DNA of 64,000 nucleotides. Origin: Gibbula magus. Lineage: Eukaryota > Mollusca > Gastropoda > Trochida > Trochidae. The stretch spans positions 53,161,201-53,225,200 of the forward strand of contig OW388293.1 in assembly GCA_936450465.1 (NCBI GenBank). Reading direction: 5' to 3'. The notes under the pieces were generated by a model that worked only from the letters and a program-made list of their open reading frames with translations, did no database searches and was not told the DNA's origin. Shown here piece by piece: positions 32,801 through 48,079 of the stretch. Within the stretch, counting starts at the first letter, position 1, and each line of letters opens with the position of its first letter. The position numbers were made by a program, and so were the translations under genes.

Positions 32801-35800
32801 ACTTAAAATAATTTCCATGTTTTTTGGCCAATTTGGTCACGCGAACCTCTTTAACGGCGAATCTGGAGTCCAAATTAAGGAAGGTAGCGGGAATTGGAAA
32901 TGACCATTCGATAGATCACATTGTAATATACATCTCAGCCAAGTTTGGTTCTGAAATATGAATTTTGAAGAAAGTTATTACGCTTGCTGTCAAGTAGTGT
33001 GTTTCTCGCACTTAGAATAATTTCCATGTTTTTTGGCCAATTTGGTCACGCGAACCTCTTTAACGGCGAATCTGGAGTCCAACTTAAGGAAGGTAGCGGG
33101 AATTCGAAATGACCATTCGATAGACCACATTGTAATATACATCTTAGCCAAGTTTGGTTCTGAAATATGCATTTTGAAGAAAGTTATCACGCTTGCTGTC
33201 AAGTATCGTGTTTCTCGCACTTAGAATAATTTCCATGTTTTTTGGCCAATTTGGTCACGCGAACCTCTTTAACGGCGAATCTGGAGTCCAAATTAAGGAA
33301 GGTAGCGGGAATTGGAAATGACCATTCGATAGATCACATTGTAATATACATCTTAGCCAAGTTTGGTTCTGAAATATGAATTTTGAAGAAAGTTATTACG
33401 CTTGCTGTCAAGTAGTGTGTTTCTCGCACTTAGAATAATTTCCATGTTTTTTGGCCACTTCGGTCACGCGAACCTCTTTAACGGTGAATCTGGAGTCCAA
33501 CTTAAGGAAGGTAGCGGGAATTGGATATGACCATTCGATAGATCACATTGTAATATACATCTCAGCCAAGTTTGGTTCTGAAATATGAATTTTGAAGAAA
33601 GTTATTACGCTTGCTGTCAAGTAGTGTGTTTCTCGCACTTAGAATAATTTCCATGTTTTTTGGCCAATTTGGTCACGCGAACCTCTTTAACGGTGAATCT
33701 GGAGTCCAACTTATTTAAGGTAGCGGGAATTGGATATGACCATTCGATAGATCACATTGTAATATACATCTTAGCCAAGTTTGGTTCTGAAATATGCATT
33801 TTGAAGAAAGTTATCACGCTTGCTGTCAAGTATCGTGTTTCTCGCACTTAGAATAATTTTCATGTTTTTTGGCCAATTTGGTCACGCGAACCTCTTTAAC
33901 GGCGAATCTGGAGTCCAACTTAAGGAAGGTAGCGGGAATTGGAAATGACCATTCAATAGATCACATTGTAATATACATCTCAGCCAAGTTTGGTTCTGAA
34001 ATATGAATTTTGAAGAAAGTTATTACGCTTGCTGTCAAGTAGTGTGTTTCTCGCACTTAGAATAATTTCCATGTTTTTTGGCCAATTTGGTCACGCGAAC
34101 CTCTTTAACGGCGAATCTGGAGTCCAACTTAAGGAAGGTAGCGGGAATTCGAAATGACCATTCGATAGACCACATTGTAATATACATCTTAGCCAAGTTT
34201 GGTTCTGAAATATGCATTTTGAAGAAAGTTATCACGCTTGCTGTCAAGTATCGTGTTTCTCGCACTTAGAATAATTTCCATGTTTTTTGGCCAATTTGGT
34301 CACGCGAACCTCTTTAACGGCGAATCTGGAGTCCAACTTAAGGAAGGTAGCGGGAATTGGATATGACCATTCGATAGATCACATTGAAATATACATCTTA
34401 GCCAAGTTTGGTTCTGAAATATGAATTTTGAAGAAAGTTATTACGCTTGCTGTCAAGTAGTGTGTTTCTCGCACTTAGAATAATTTCCATGTTTTTTGGC
34501 CAATTTGGTCACGCGAACCTCTTTAACGGCGAATCTGGAGTCCAACTTAAGGAAGGTAGCGGGAATTGGATATGACCATTCGATAGATCACACTGTAATA
34601 TACATCTTAGCCAAGTTTGGTTCTGAAATATGCATTTTGAAGAAAGTTATCACGCTTGCTGTCAAGTATCGTGTTTCTCGCACTTAGAATAATTTCCATG
34701 TTTTTTGGCCACTTTGGTCACGCGAACCTCTTTAACGGCGAATCTGGAGTCCAACTTAAGGAAGGTAGCGGGAATTGGATATGACCATTCGATAGATCAC
34801 ACTGTAATATACATCTTAGCCAAGTTTGGTTCTGAAATATGCATTTTGAAGAAAGTTATCACGCTTGCTGTCAAGTATCGTGTTTCTCGCACTTAGAATA
34901 ATTTCCATGTTTTTTGGCCAATTTGGTCACGCGAACCTCTTTAACGGCGAATCTGGAGTCCAACTTAAGGAAGGTAGCGGGAATTCGAAATGACCATTCG
35001 ATAGACCACATTGTAATATACATCTTAACCAAGTTTGGTTCTGAAATATGCATTTTGAAGAAAGTTATCACGCTTGCTGTCAAGTATCGTGTTTCTCGCA
35101 CTTAGAATAATTTCCATGTTTTTTGGCCAATTTGGTCACGCGAACCTCTTTAACGGCGAATCTGGAGTCCAAATTAAGGAAGGTAGCGGGAATTGGAAAT
35201 GACCGTTCAATAGATCACATTATAATATACATCTCAGCCAAGTTTGGTTCTGAAATATGAATTTGAAGAAAGTTATTACGCTTGCTGTCAAGTAGTGTGT
35301 TTCTCGCACTTAGAATAATTTCCATGTTTTTTGGCCACTTCGGTCACGCGAACCTCTTTAACGGTGAATCTGGAGTCCAACTTAAGGAAGGTAGCGGGAA
35401 TTGGATATGACCATTCGATAGATCACATTGTAATATACATCTCAGCCAAGTTTGGTTCTGAAATATGAATTTTGAAGAAAGTTATTACGCTTGCTGTCAA
35501 GTAGTGTGTTTCTCGCACTTAGAATAATTTCCATGTTTTTTGGCCAATTTGGTCACGCGAACCTCTTTAACGGTGAATCTGGAGTCCAACTTATTTAAGG
35601 TAGCGGGAATTGGATATGACCATTCGATAGATCACATTGTAATATACATCTTAGCCAAGTTTGGTTCTGAAATATGCATTTTGAAGAAAGTTATCACGCT
35701 TGCTGTCAAGTATCGTGTTTCTCGCACTTAGAATAATTTTCATGTTTTTTGGCCAATTTGGTCACGCGAACCTCTTTAACGGCGAATCTGGAGTCCAACT

Positions 35801-37838
35801 TAAGGAAGGTAGCGGGAATTGGAAATGACCATTCAATAGATCACATTGTAATATACATCTCAGCCAAGTTTGGTTCTGAAATATGAATTTTGAAGAAAGT
35901 TATTACGCTTGCTGTCAAGTAGTGTGTTTCTCGCACTTAGAATAATTTCCATGTTTTTTGGCCAATTTGGTCACGCGAACCTCTTTAACGGCGAATCTGG
36001 AGTCCAACTTAAGGAAGGTAGCGGGAATTCGATATGACCATTCGATAGACCACATTGTAATATACATCTTAGCCAAGTTTGGTTCTGAAATATGCATTTT
36101 GAAGAAAGTTATCACGCTTGCTGTCAAGTATCGTGTTTCTCGCACTTAGAATAATTTCCATGTTTTTTGGCCAATTTGGTCACGCGAACCTCTTTAACGG
36201 CGAATCTGGAGTCCAACTTAAGGAAGGTAGCGGGAATTGGATATGACCATTCGATAGATCACACTGTAATATACATCTTAGCCAAGTTTGGTTCTGAAAT
36301 ATGCATTTTGAAGAAAGTTATCACGCTTGCTGTCAAGTATCGTGTTTCTCGCACTTAGAATAATTTCCATGTTTTTTGGCCAATTTGGTCACGCGAACCT
36401 CTTTAACGGCGAATCTGGAGTCCAACTTAAGGAAGGTAGCGGGAATTGGATATGACCATTCGATAGATCACATTGTAATATACATCTTAGCCAAGTTTGG
36501 TTCTGAAATATGAATTTTGAAGAAAATTATCACGCTTGCTGTCAAGTATCGTGTTTCTCGCACTTAGAATAATTTCCATGTTTTTTGGCCAATTTGGTCA
36601 CGCGAACCTCTTTAACGGCGAATCTGGAGTCCAAATTAAGGAAGGTAGCGGGAATTGGAAATGACCGTTCAATAGATCACATTGTAATATACATCTCAGC
36701 CAAGTTTGGTTCTGAAATATGAATTTTGAAGAAAGTTATTACGCTTGCTGTCAAGTAGTGTGTTTCTCGCACTTAGAATAATTTCCATGTTTTTTGGCCA
36801 ATTTGGTCACGCGAACCTCTTTAACGGCGAATCTGGAGTCCAACTTAAGGAAGGTAGCGGGAATTCGAAATGACCATTCGATAGACCACATTGTAATATA
36901 CATCTTAGCCAAGTTTGGTTCTGAAATATGCATTTTGAAGAAAGTTATCACGCTTGCTGTCAAGTATCGTGTTTCTCGCACTTAGAATAATTTCCATGTT
37001 TTTTGGCCAATTTGGTCACGCGAACCTCTTTAACGGCGAATCTGGAGTCCAAATTAAGGAAGGTAGCGGGAATTGGAAATGACCATTCGATAGATCACAT
37101 TGTAATATACATCTTAGCCAAGTTTGGTTCTGAAATATGCATTTTGAAGAAAGTTATCACGCTTGCTGTCAAGTATCGTGTTTCTCGCACTTAGAATAAT
37201 TTCCATGTTTTTTGGCCAATTTGGTCACGCGAACCTCTTTAAGGGCGAATCTTGAGTCCAAATTAAGGAAGGTAGCGGGAATTGGAAATGACCATTCGAT
37301 AGATCACATTGTAATATACATCTCAGCCAAGTTTGGTTCTGAAATATGAATTTTGAAGAAAGTTATTACGCTTGCTGTCAAGTAGTGTGTTTCTCGCACT
37401 TAGAATAATTTCCATGTTTTTTGGCCAATTTGGTCACGCGAACCTCTTTAACGGCGAATCTGGAGTCCAACTTAAGGAAGGTAGCGGGAATTGGATATGA
37501 CCATTCGATAGATCACATTGTAATATACATCTTAGCCAAGTTTGGTTCTGAAATATGAATTTTGAAGAAAGTTATCACGCTTGCTGTCAAGTATCGTGTT
37601 TCTCGCACTTAGAATAATTTCCATGTTTTTTGGCCAATTTGGTCACGCGAACCTCTTTAACGGCGAATCTGGAGTCCAACTTAAGGAAGGTAGCGGGAAT
37701 TGGATATGACCATTCGATAGATCACATTGAAATATACATCTTAGCCAAGTTTGGTTCTGAAATATGAATTTTGAAGAAAGTTATTACGCTTGCTGTCAAG
37801 TATCGTGTTTCTCGCACTTAGAATAATTTCCATGTTTT

Positions 37839-40800
37839 TTGGCCAATTTGGTCACGCGAACCTCTTTAACGGCGAATCTGGAGTCCAACTTAAGGAAGGT
37901 AGCGGGAATTGGATATGACCATTCGATAGATCACACTGTAATATACATCTTAGCCAAGTTTGGTTCTGAAATATGCATTTTGAAGAAAGTTATCACGCTT
38001 GCTGTCAAGTATCGTGTTTCTCGCACTTAGAATAATTTCCATGTTTTTTGGCCAATTTGGTCACGCGAACCTCTTTAACGGCGAATCTGGAGTCCAACTT
38101 AAGGAAGGTAGCGGGAATTGGATATGACCATTCGATAGATCACATTGTAATATACATCTTAGCCAAGTTTGGTTCTGAAATATGAATTTTGAAGAAAATT
38201 ATCACGCTTGCTGTCAAGTATCGTGTTTCTCGCACTTAGAATAATTTCCATGTTTTTTGGCCAATTTGGTCACGCGAACCTCTTTAACGGCGAATCTGGA
38301 GTCCAAATTAAGGAAGGTAGCGGGAATTGGAAATGACCGTTCAATAGATCACATTGTATTATACATCTCAGCCAAGTTTGGTTCTGAAATATGAATTTTG
38401 AAGAAAGTTATTACGCTTGCTGTCAAGTAGTGTGTTTCTCGCACTTAGAATAATTTCCATGTTTTTTGGCCAATTTGGTCACGCGAACCTCTTTAACGGC
38501 GAATCTGGAGTCCAACTTAAGGAAGGTAGCGGGAATTCGAAATGACCATTCGATAGACCACATTGTAATATACATCTTAGCCAAGTTTGGTTCTGAAATA
38601 TGCATTTTGAAGAAAGTTATCACGCTTGCTGTCAAGTATCGTGTTTCTCGCACTTAGAATAATTTCCATGTTTTTTGGCCAATTTGGTCACGCGAACCTC
38701 TTTAACGGCGAATCTGGAGTCCAAATTAAGGAAGGTAGCGGGAATTGGAAATGACCATTCGATAGATCACATTGTAATATACATCTTAGCCAAGTTTGGT
38801 TCTGAAATATGAATTTTGAAGAAAGTTATTACGCTTGCTGTCAAGTAGTGTGTTTCTCGCACTTAGAATAATTTCCATGTTTTTTGGCCACTTCGGTCAC
38901 GCGAACCTCTTTAACGGTGAATCTGGAGTCCAACTTAAGGAAGGTAGCGGGAATTGGATATGACCATTCGATAGATCACATTGTAATATACATCTTAGCC
39001 AAGTTTGGTTCTGAAATATGAATTTTGAAGAAAGTTATTACGCTTGCTGTCAAGTAGTGTGTTTCTCGCACTTAGAATAATTTCCATGTTTTTTGGCCAA
39101 TTTGGTCACGCGAACCTCTTTAACGGTGAATCTGGAGTCCAACTTATTTAAGGTTGCGGGAATTGGATATGACCATTCGATAGATCACATTGTAATATAC
39201 ATCTTAGCCAAGTTTGGTTCTGAAATATGCATTTTGAAGAAAGTTATCACGCTTGCTGTCAAGTATTGTGTTTCTCGCACTTAGAATAATTTCCATGTTT
39301 TTTGGCCAATTTGGTCACGCGAACCTCTTTAACGGCGAATCTGGAGTCCAACTTAAGGAAGGTAGCGGGAATTGGATATGACCATTCGATAGATCACATT
39401 GTAATATACATCTTAGCCAAGTTTGGTTCTGAAATATGAATTTTGAAGAAAATTATCACGCTTGCTGTCAAGTATCGTGTTTCTCGCACTTAGAATAATT
39501 TCCATGTTTTTTGGCCAATTTGGTCACGCGAACCTCTTTAACGGCGAATCTGGAGTCCAACTTAAGGAAGGTAGCGGGAATTCGAAATGACCATTCGATA
39601 GACCACATTGTAATATACATCTTAACCAAGTTTGGTTCTGAAATATGCATTTTGAAGAAAGTTATCACGCTTGCTGTCAAGTATCGTGTTTCTCGCACTT
39701 AGAATAATTTCCATGTTTTTTGGCCAATTTGGTCACGCGAACCTCTTTAACGGCGAATCTGGAGTCCAAATTAAGGAAGGTAGCGGGAATTGGAAATGAC
39801 CGTTCAATAGATCACATTATAATATACATCTCAGCCAAGTTTGGTTCTGAAATATGAATTTGAAGAAAGTTATTACGCTTGCTGTCAAATAGTGTGTTTC
39901 TCGCACTTAGAATAATTTCCATGTTTTTTTGGCCATATTGGTCACGCGAACCTCTTTAACGGCGAATCTGGAGTCCAACTTAAGGAAGGTAGCGGGAATT
40001 CGAAATGACCATTCGATAGACCACATTGTAATATACATCTTAGCCAAGTTTGGTTCTGAAATATGCATTTTGATGAAAGTTATCACGCTTGCTGTCAAGT
40101 ATCGTGTTTCTCGCACTTAGAATAATTTCCATGTTTTTTGGCCAATTTGGTCACGCGAACCTCTTTAACGGCGAATCTGGAGTCCAAATTAAGGAAGGTA
40201 GCGGGAATTGGAAATGACCGTTCAATAGATCACATTATAATATACATCTCAGCCAAGTTTGGTTCTGAAATATGAATTTGAAGAAAGTTATTACGCTTGC
40301 TGTCAAATAGTGTGTTTCTCGCACTTAGAATAATTTCCATGTTTTTTTGGCCAATTTGGTCACGCGAACCTCTTTAACGGCGAATCTGGAGTCCAACTTA
40401 AGGAAGGTAGCGGGAATTCGAAATGACCATTCGATAGACCACATTGTAATATACATCTTAGCCAAGTTTGGTTCTGAAATATGCATTTTGATGAAAGTTA
40501 TCACGCTTGCTGTCAAGTATCGTGTTTCTCGCACTTAGAATAATTTCCATGTTTTTTGGCCAATTTGGTCACGCGAACCTCTTTAACGGCGAATCTGGAG
40601 TCCAAATTAAGGAAGGTAGCGGGAATTGGAAATGACCATTCGATAGATCACATTGTAATATACATCTCAGCCAAGTTTGGTTCTGAAATATGAATTTTGA
40701 AGAAAGTTATTACGCTTGCTGTCAAGTATCGTGTTTCTCGCACTTAGAATAATTTCCATGTTTTTTGGCCAATTTGGTCACGCGAACCTCTTTAACGGCG

Positions 40801-42436
40801 AATCTGGAGTCCAACTTAAGGAAGGTAGCGGGAATTGGATATGACCATTCGATAGATCACATTGTAATATACATCTTAGCCAAGTTTGGTTCTGAAATAT
40901 GAATTTTGATGAAAATTATCACGCTTGCTGTCAAGTATCGTGTTTCTCGCACTTAGAATAATTTCCATGTTTTTTGGCCAATTTGGTCACGCGAACCTCT
41001 TTAACGGCGAATCTGGAGTCCAAATTAAGGAAGGTAGCGGGAATTGGAAATGATCGTTCAATAGATCACATTGTAATATACATCTCAGCCAAGTTTGGTT
41101 CTGAAATATGAATTTTGAAGAAAGTTATTACGCTTGCTGTCAAGTAGTGTGTTTCTCGCACTTAGAATAATTTCCATGTTTTTTGGCCACTTCGGTCACG
41201 CGAACCTCTTTAACGGTGAATCTGGAGTCCAACTTATTTAAGGTAGCGGGAATTGGATATGACCATTCGATAGATCACATTGTAATATACATCTTAGCCA
41301 AGTTTGGTTCTGAAATATGCATTTTGAAGAAAGTTATCACGCTTGCTGTCAAGTATCGTGTTTCTCGCACTTAGAATAATTTTCATGTTTTTTGGCCAAT
41401 TTGGTCACGCGAACCTCTTTAACGGCGAATCTGGAGTCCAACTTAAGGAAGGTAGCGGGAATTCGAAATGACCATTCGATAGACCACATTGTAATATACA
41501 TCTTAACCAAGTTTGGTTCTGAAATATGCATTTTGAAGAAAGTTATCACGCTTGCTGTCAAGTATCGTGTTTCTCGCACTTAGAATAATTTCCATGTTTT
41601 TTGGCCAATTTGGTCACGCGAACCTCTTTAACGGCGAATCTGGAGTCCAAATTAAGGAAGGTAGCGGGAATTGGAAATGACCGTTCAATAGATCACATTA
41701 TAATATACATCTCAGCCAAGTTTGGTTCTGAAATATGAATTTGAAGAAAGTTATTACGCTTGCTGTCAAGTAGTGTGTTTCTCGCACTTAGAATAGTTTC
41801 CATGTTTTTTTGGCCAATTTGGTCACGCGAACCTCTTTAACGGCGAATCTGGAGTCCAACTTAAGGAAGGTAGCGGGAATTCGAAATGACCATTCGATAG
41901 ACCACATTGTAATATACATCTTAGCCAAGTTTGGTTCTGAAATATGCATTTTGATGAAAGTTATCACGCTTGCTGTCAAGTATCGTGTTTCTCGCACTTA
42001 AAATAATTTCCATGTTTTTTGGCCAATTTGGTCACGCGAACCTCTTTAACGGCGAATCTGGAGTCCAAATTAAGGAAGGTAGCGGGAATTGGAAATGACC
42101 ATTCGATAGATCACATTGTAATATACATCTTAGCCAAGTTTGGTTCTGAAATATGAATTTTGAAGAAAGTTATCACGCTTGCTGTCAAGTATCGTGTTTC
42201 TCGCACTTAGAATAATTTCCATGTTTTTTGGCCAATTTGGTCACGCGAACCTCTTTAACGGCGAATCTGGAGTCCAAATTAAGGAAGGTAGCGGGAATTG
42301 GATATGACCATTCGATAGATCACATTGAAATATACATCTTAGCCAAGTTTGGTTCTGAAATATGAATTTTGAAGAAAGTTATTACGCTTGCTGTCAAGTA
42401 TCGTGTTTCTCGCACTTAGAATAATTTCCATGTTTT
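37839..42436 (+). repeat. Satellite block with partners 22 monomers (4,598 bp) downstream
   Basis: Variant monomers at 37,839, 38,466, 39,093, 41,183, 41,392 and 41,810 have like-type partners at exactly +4,598 (42,437, 43,064, 43,691, 45,781, 45,990, 46,408). The middle (about 39,500-40,600) does not match at that offset, so the duplication has been rearranged since. Confidence 0.65.
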
Positions 42437-44944
42437 TTGGCCAATTTGGTCACGCGAACCTCTTTAACGGCGAATCTGGAGTCCAACTTAAGGAAGGTAG
42501 CGGGAATTGGATATGACCATTCGATAGATCACACTGTAATATACATCTTAGCCAAGTTTGGTTCTGAAATATGCATTTTGAAGAAAGTTATCACGCTTGC
42601 TGTCAAGTATCGTGTTTCTCGCACTTAGAATAATTTCCATGTTTTTTGGCCAATTTGGTCACGCGAACCTCTTTAACGGCGAATCTGGAGTCCAACTTAA
42701 GGAAGGTAGCGGGAATTGGATATGACCATTCGATAGATCACATTGTAATATACATCTTAGCCAAGTTTGGTTCTGAAATATGAATTTTGAAGAAAATTAT
42801 CACGCTTGCTGTCAAGTATCGTGTTTCTCGCACTTAGAATAATTTCCATGTTTTTTGGCCAATTTGGTCACGCGAACCTCTTTAACGGCGAATCTGGAGT
42901 CCAAATTAAGGAAGGTAGCGGGAATTGGAAATGACCGTTCAATAGATCACATTGTAATATACATCTCAGCCAAGTTTGGTTCTGAAATATGAATTTTGAA
43001 GAAAGTTATTACGCTTGCTGTCAAGTAGTGTGTTTCTCGCACTTAGAATAATTTCCATGTTTTTTGGCCAATTTGGTCACGCGAACCTCTTTAACGGCGA
43101 ATCTGGAGTCCAACTTAAGGAAGGTAGCGGGAATTCGAAATGACCATTCGATAGACCACATTGTAATATACATCTTAGCCAAGTTTGGTTCTGAAATATG
43201 CATTTTGAAGAAAGTTATCACGCTTGCTGTCAAGTATCGTGTTTCTCGCACTTAGAATAATTTCCATGTTTTTTGGCCAATTTGGTCACGCGAACCTCTT
43301 TAACGGCGAATCTGGAGTCCAAATTAAGGAAGGTAGCGGGAATTGGAAATGACCATTCGATAGATCACATTGTAATATACATCTTAGCCAAGTTTGGTTC
43401 TGAAATATGAATTTTGAAGAAAGTTATTACGCTTGCTGTCAAGTAGTGTGTTTCTCGCACTTAGAATAATTTCCATGTTTTTTGGCCACTTCGGTCACGC
43501 GAACCTCTTTAACGGTGAATCTGGAGTCCAACTTAAGGAAGGTAGCGGGAATTGGATATGACCATTCGATAGATCACATTGTAATATACATCTTAGCTAA
43601 GTTTGGTTCTGAAATATGAATTTTGAAGAAAGTTATTACGCTTGCTGTCAAGTAGTGTGTTTCTCGCACTTAGAATAATTTCCATGTTTTTTGGCCAATT
43701 TGGTCACGCGAACCTCTTTAACGGTGAATCTGGAGTCCAACTTATTTAAGGTTGCGGGAATTGGATATGACCATTCGATAGATCACATTGTAATATACAT
43801 CTTAGCCAAGTTTGGTTCTGAAATATGCATTTTGAAGAAAGTTATCACGCTTGCTGTCAAGTATCGTGTTTCTCGCACTTAGAATAATTTCCATGTTTTT
43901 TGGCCAATTTGGTCACGCGAACCTCTTTAAGGGCGAATCTTGAGTCCAAATTAAGGAAGGTAGCGGGAATTGGAAATGACCATTCGATAGATCACATTGT
44001 AATATACATCTCAGCCAAGTTTGGTTCTGAAATATGAATTTTGAAGAAAGTTATTACGCTTGCTGTCAAGTAGTGTGTTTCTCGCACTTAGAATAATTTC
44101 CATGTTTTTTGGCCAATTTGGTCACGCGAACCTCTTTAACGGCGAATCTGGAGTCCAACTTAAGGAAGGTAGCGGGAATTGGATATGACCATTCGATAGA
44201 TCACATTGTAATATACATCTCAGCCAAGTTTGGTTCTGAAATATGAATTTTGAAGAAAATTATCACGCTTGCTGTCAAGTATCGTGTTTCTCGCACTTAG
44301 AATAATTTCCATGTTTTTTGGCCAATTTGGTCACGCGAACCTCTTTAACGGCGAATCTGGAGTCCAACTTAAGGAAGGTAGCGGGAATTCGAAATGACCA
44401 TTCGATAGACCACATTGTAATATACATCTTAACCAAGTTTGGTTCTGAAATATGCATTTTGAAGAAAGTTATCACGCTTGCTGTCAAGTATCGTGTTTCT
44501 CGCACTTAGAATAATTTCCATGTTTTTTGGCCAATTTGGTCACGCGAACCTCTTTAACGGCGAATCTGGAGTCCAAATTAAGGAAGGTAGCGGGAATTGG
44601 AAATGACCATTCGATAGATCACATTGTAATATACATCTCAGCCAAGTTTGGTTCTGAAATATGAATTTTGAAGAAAGTTATTACGCTTGCTGTCAAGTAT
44701 CGTGTTTCTCGCACTTAGAATAATTTCCATGTTTTTTGGCCAATTTGGTCACGCGAACCTCTTTAACGGCGAATCTGGAGTCCAACTTAAGGAAGGTAGC
44801 GGGAATTGGATATGACCATTCGATAGATCACATTGTAATATACATCTTAGCCAAGTTTGGTTCTGAAATATGAATTTTGATGAAAATTATCACGCTTGCT
44901 GTCAAGTATCGTGTTTCTCGCACTTAGAATAATTTCCATGTTTT

Positions 44945-47900
44945 TTGGCCAATTTGGTCACGCGAACCTCTTTAACGGCGAATCTGGAGTCCAACTTAAG
45001 GAAGGTAGCGGGAATTCGAAATGACCATTCGATAGACCACATTGTAATATACATCTTAACCAAGTTTGGTTCTGAAATATGCATTTTGAAGAAAGTTATC
45101 ACGCTTGCTGTCAAGTATCGTGTTTCTCGCACTTAGAATAATTTCCATGTTTTTTGGCCAATTTGGTCACGCGAACCTCTTTAACGGCGAATCTGGAGTC
45201 CAAATTAAGGAAGGTAGCGGGAATTGGAAATGACCATTCGATAGATCACATTGTAATATACATCTCAGCCAAGTTTGGTTCTGAAATATGAATTTTGAAG
45301 AAAGTTATTACGCTTGCTGTCAAGTATCGTGTTTCTCGCACTTAGAATAATTTCCATGTTTTTTGGCCAATTTGGTCACGCGAACCTCTTTAACGGCGAA
45401 TCTGGAGTCCAACTTAAGGAAGGTAGCGGGAATTGGATATGACCATTCGATAGATCACATTGTAATATACATCTTAGCCAAGTTTGGTTCTGAAATATGA
45501 ATTTTGATGAAAATTATCACGCTTGCTGTCAAGTATCGTGTTTCTCGCACTTAGAATAATTTCCATGTTTTTTGGCCAATTTGGTCACGCGAACCTCTTT
45601 AACGGCGAATCTGGAGTCCAAATTAAGGAAGGTAGCGGGAATTGGAAATGATCGTTCAATAGATCACATTGTAATATACATCTCAGCCAAGTTTGGTTCT
45701 GAAATATGAATTTTGAAGAAAGTTATTACGCTTGCTGTCAAGTAGTGTGTTTCTCGCACTTAGAATAATTTCCATGTTTTTTGGCCACTTCGGTCACGCG
45801 AACCTCTTTAACGGTGAATCTGGAGTCCAACTTATTTAAGGTAGCGGGAATTGGATATGACCATTCGATAGATCACATTGTAATATACATCTTAGCCAAG
45901 TTTGGTTCTGAAATATGCATTTTGAAGAAAGTTATCACGCTTGCTGTCAAGTATCGTGTTTCTAGCACTTAGAATAATTTTCATGTTTTTTGGCCAATTT
46001 GGTCACGCGAACCTCTTTAACGGCGAATCTGGAGTCCAACTTAAGGAAGGTAGCGGGAATTCGAAATGACCATTCGATAGACCACATTGTAATATACATC
46101 TTAACCAAGTTTGGTTCTGAAATATGCATTTTGAAGAAAGTTATCACGCTTGCTGTCAAGTATCGTGTTTCTCGCACTTAGAATAATTTCCATGTTTTTT
46201 GGCCAATTTGGTCACGCGAACCTCTTTAACGGCGAATCTGGAGTCCAAATTAAGGAAGGTAGCGGGAATTGGAAATGACCGTTCAATAGATCACATTATA
46301 ATATACATCTCAGCCAAGTTTGGTTCTGAAATATGAATTTGAAGAAAGTTATTACGCTTGCTGTCAAGTAGTGTGTTTCTCGCACTTAGAATAGTTTCCA
46401 TGTTTTTTTGGCCAATTTGGTCACGCGAACCTCTTTAACGGCGAATCTGGAGTCCAACTTAAGGAAGGTAGCGGGAATTCGAAATGACCATTCGATAGAC
46501 CACATTGTAATATACATCTTAGCCAAGTTTGGTTCTGAAATATGCATTTTGATGAAAGTTATCACGCTTGCTGTCAAGTATCGTGTTTCTCGCACTTAAA
46601 ATAATTTCCATGTTTTTTGGCCAATTTGGTCACGCGAACCTCTTTAACGGCGAATCTGGAGTCCAAATTAAGGAAGGTAGCGGGAATTGGAAATGACCAT
46701 TCGATAGATCACATTGTAATATACATCTCAGCCAAGTTTGGTTCTGAAATATGAATTTTGAAGAAAGTTATTACGCTTGCTGTCAAGTAGTGTGTTTCTC
46801 GCACTTAGAATAATTTCCATGTTTTTTGGCCAATTTGGTCACGCGAACCTCTTTAACGGCGAATCTGGAGTCCAACTTAAGGAAGGTAGCGGGAATTCGA
46901 AATGACCATTCGATAGACCACATTGTAATATACATCTTAGCCAAGTTTGGTTCTGAAATATGCATTTTGAAGAAAGTTATCACGCTTGCTGTCAAGTATC
47001 GTGTTTCTCGCACTTAGAATAATTTCCATGTTTTTTGGCCAATTTGGTCACGCGAACCTCTTTAACGGCGAATCTGGAGTCCAAATTAAGGAAGGTAGCG
47101 GGAATTGGAAATGACCATTCGATAGATCACATTGTAATATACATCTTAGCCAAGTTTGGTTCTGAAATATGAATTTTGAAGAAAGTTATTACGCTTGCTG
47201 TCAAGTAGTGTGTTTCTCGCACTTAGAATAATTTCCATGTTTTTTGGCCACTTCGGTCACGCGAACCTCTTTAACGGTGAATCTGGAGTCCAACTTAAGG
47301 AAGGTAGCGGGAATTGGATATGACCATTCGATAGATCACATTGTAATATACATCTTAGCCAAGTTTGGTTCTGAAATATGAATTTTGAAGAAAGTTATTA
47401 CGCTTGCTGTCAAGTAGTGTGTTTCTCGCACTTAGAATAATTTCCATGTTTTTTGGCCAATTTGGTCACGCGAACCTCTTTAACGGTGAATCTGGAGTCC
47501 AACTTATTTAAGGTTGCGGGAATTGGATATGACCATTCGATAGATCACATTGTAATATACATCTTAGCCAAGTTTGGTTCTGAAATATGCATTTTGAAGA
47601 AAGTTATCACGCTTGCTGTCAAGTATCGTGTTTCTCGCACTTAGAATAATTTCCATGTTTTTTGGCCAATTTGGTCACGCGAACCTCTTTAAGGGCGAAT
47701 CTTGAGTCCAAATTAAGGAAGGTAGCGGGAATTGGAAATGACCATTCGATAGATCACATTGTAATATACATCTCAGCCAAGTTTGGTTCTGAAATATGAA
47801 TTTTGAAGAAAGTTATTACGCTTGCTGTCAAGTGGTGTGTTTCTCGCACTTAGAATAATTTCCATGTTTTTTGGCCAATTTGGTCACGCGAACCTCTTTA

Positions 47901-48079
47901 ACGGCGAATCTGGAGTCCAACTTAAGGAAGGTAGCGGGAATTGGATATGACCATTCGATAGATCACATTGTAATATACATCTTAGCCAAGTTTGGTTCTG
48001 AAATATGAATTTTGAAGAAAATTATCACGCTTGCTGTCAAGTATCGTGTTTCTCGCACTTAGAATAATTTCCATGTTTT
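44945..48079 (+). repeat. Higher-order repeat copy 1, 15 monomers (3,135 bp)
   Basis: Starts at a monomer with GGGAATTCG and CTTAACC. Within it: the GGCCACTTCGGTC/TTATTTAAGG monomer at +836, TCTAGCACTT at 45,961, TTTTCATG, the GATGAAAG monomer at +1,463 and the GGTTGCGGG monomer at +2,508. Boundaries are arbitrary in phase. Confidence 0.75.

Noticed and set aside
33080..33110. CENP-B box in the satellite monomer
   Set aside because: AGGTAGCGGGAATT carries CGGGA, but the required TTCG and A at fixed spacing (NTTCGNNNNANNCGGGN) are absent on both strands.
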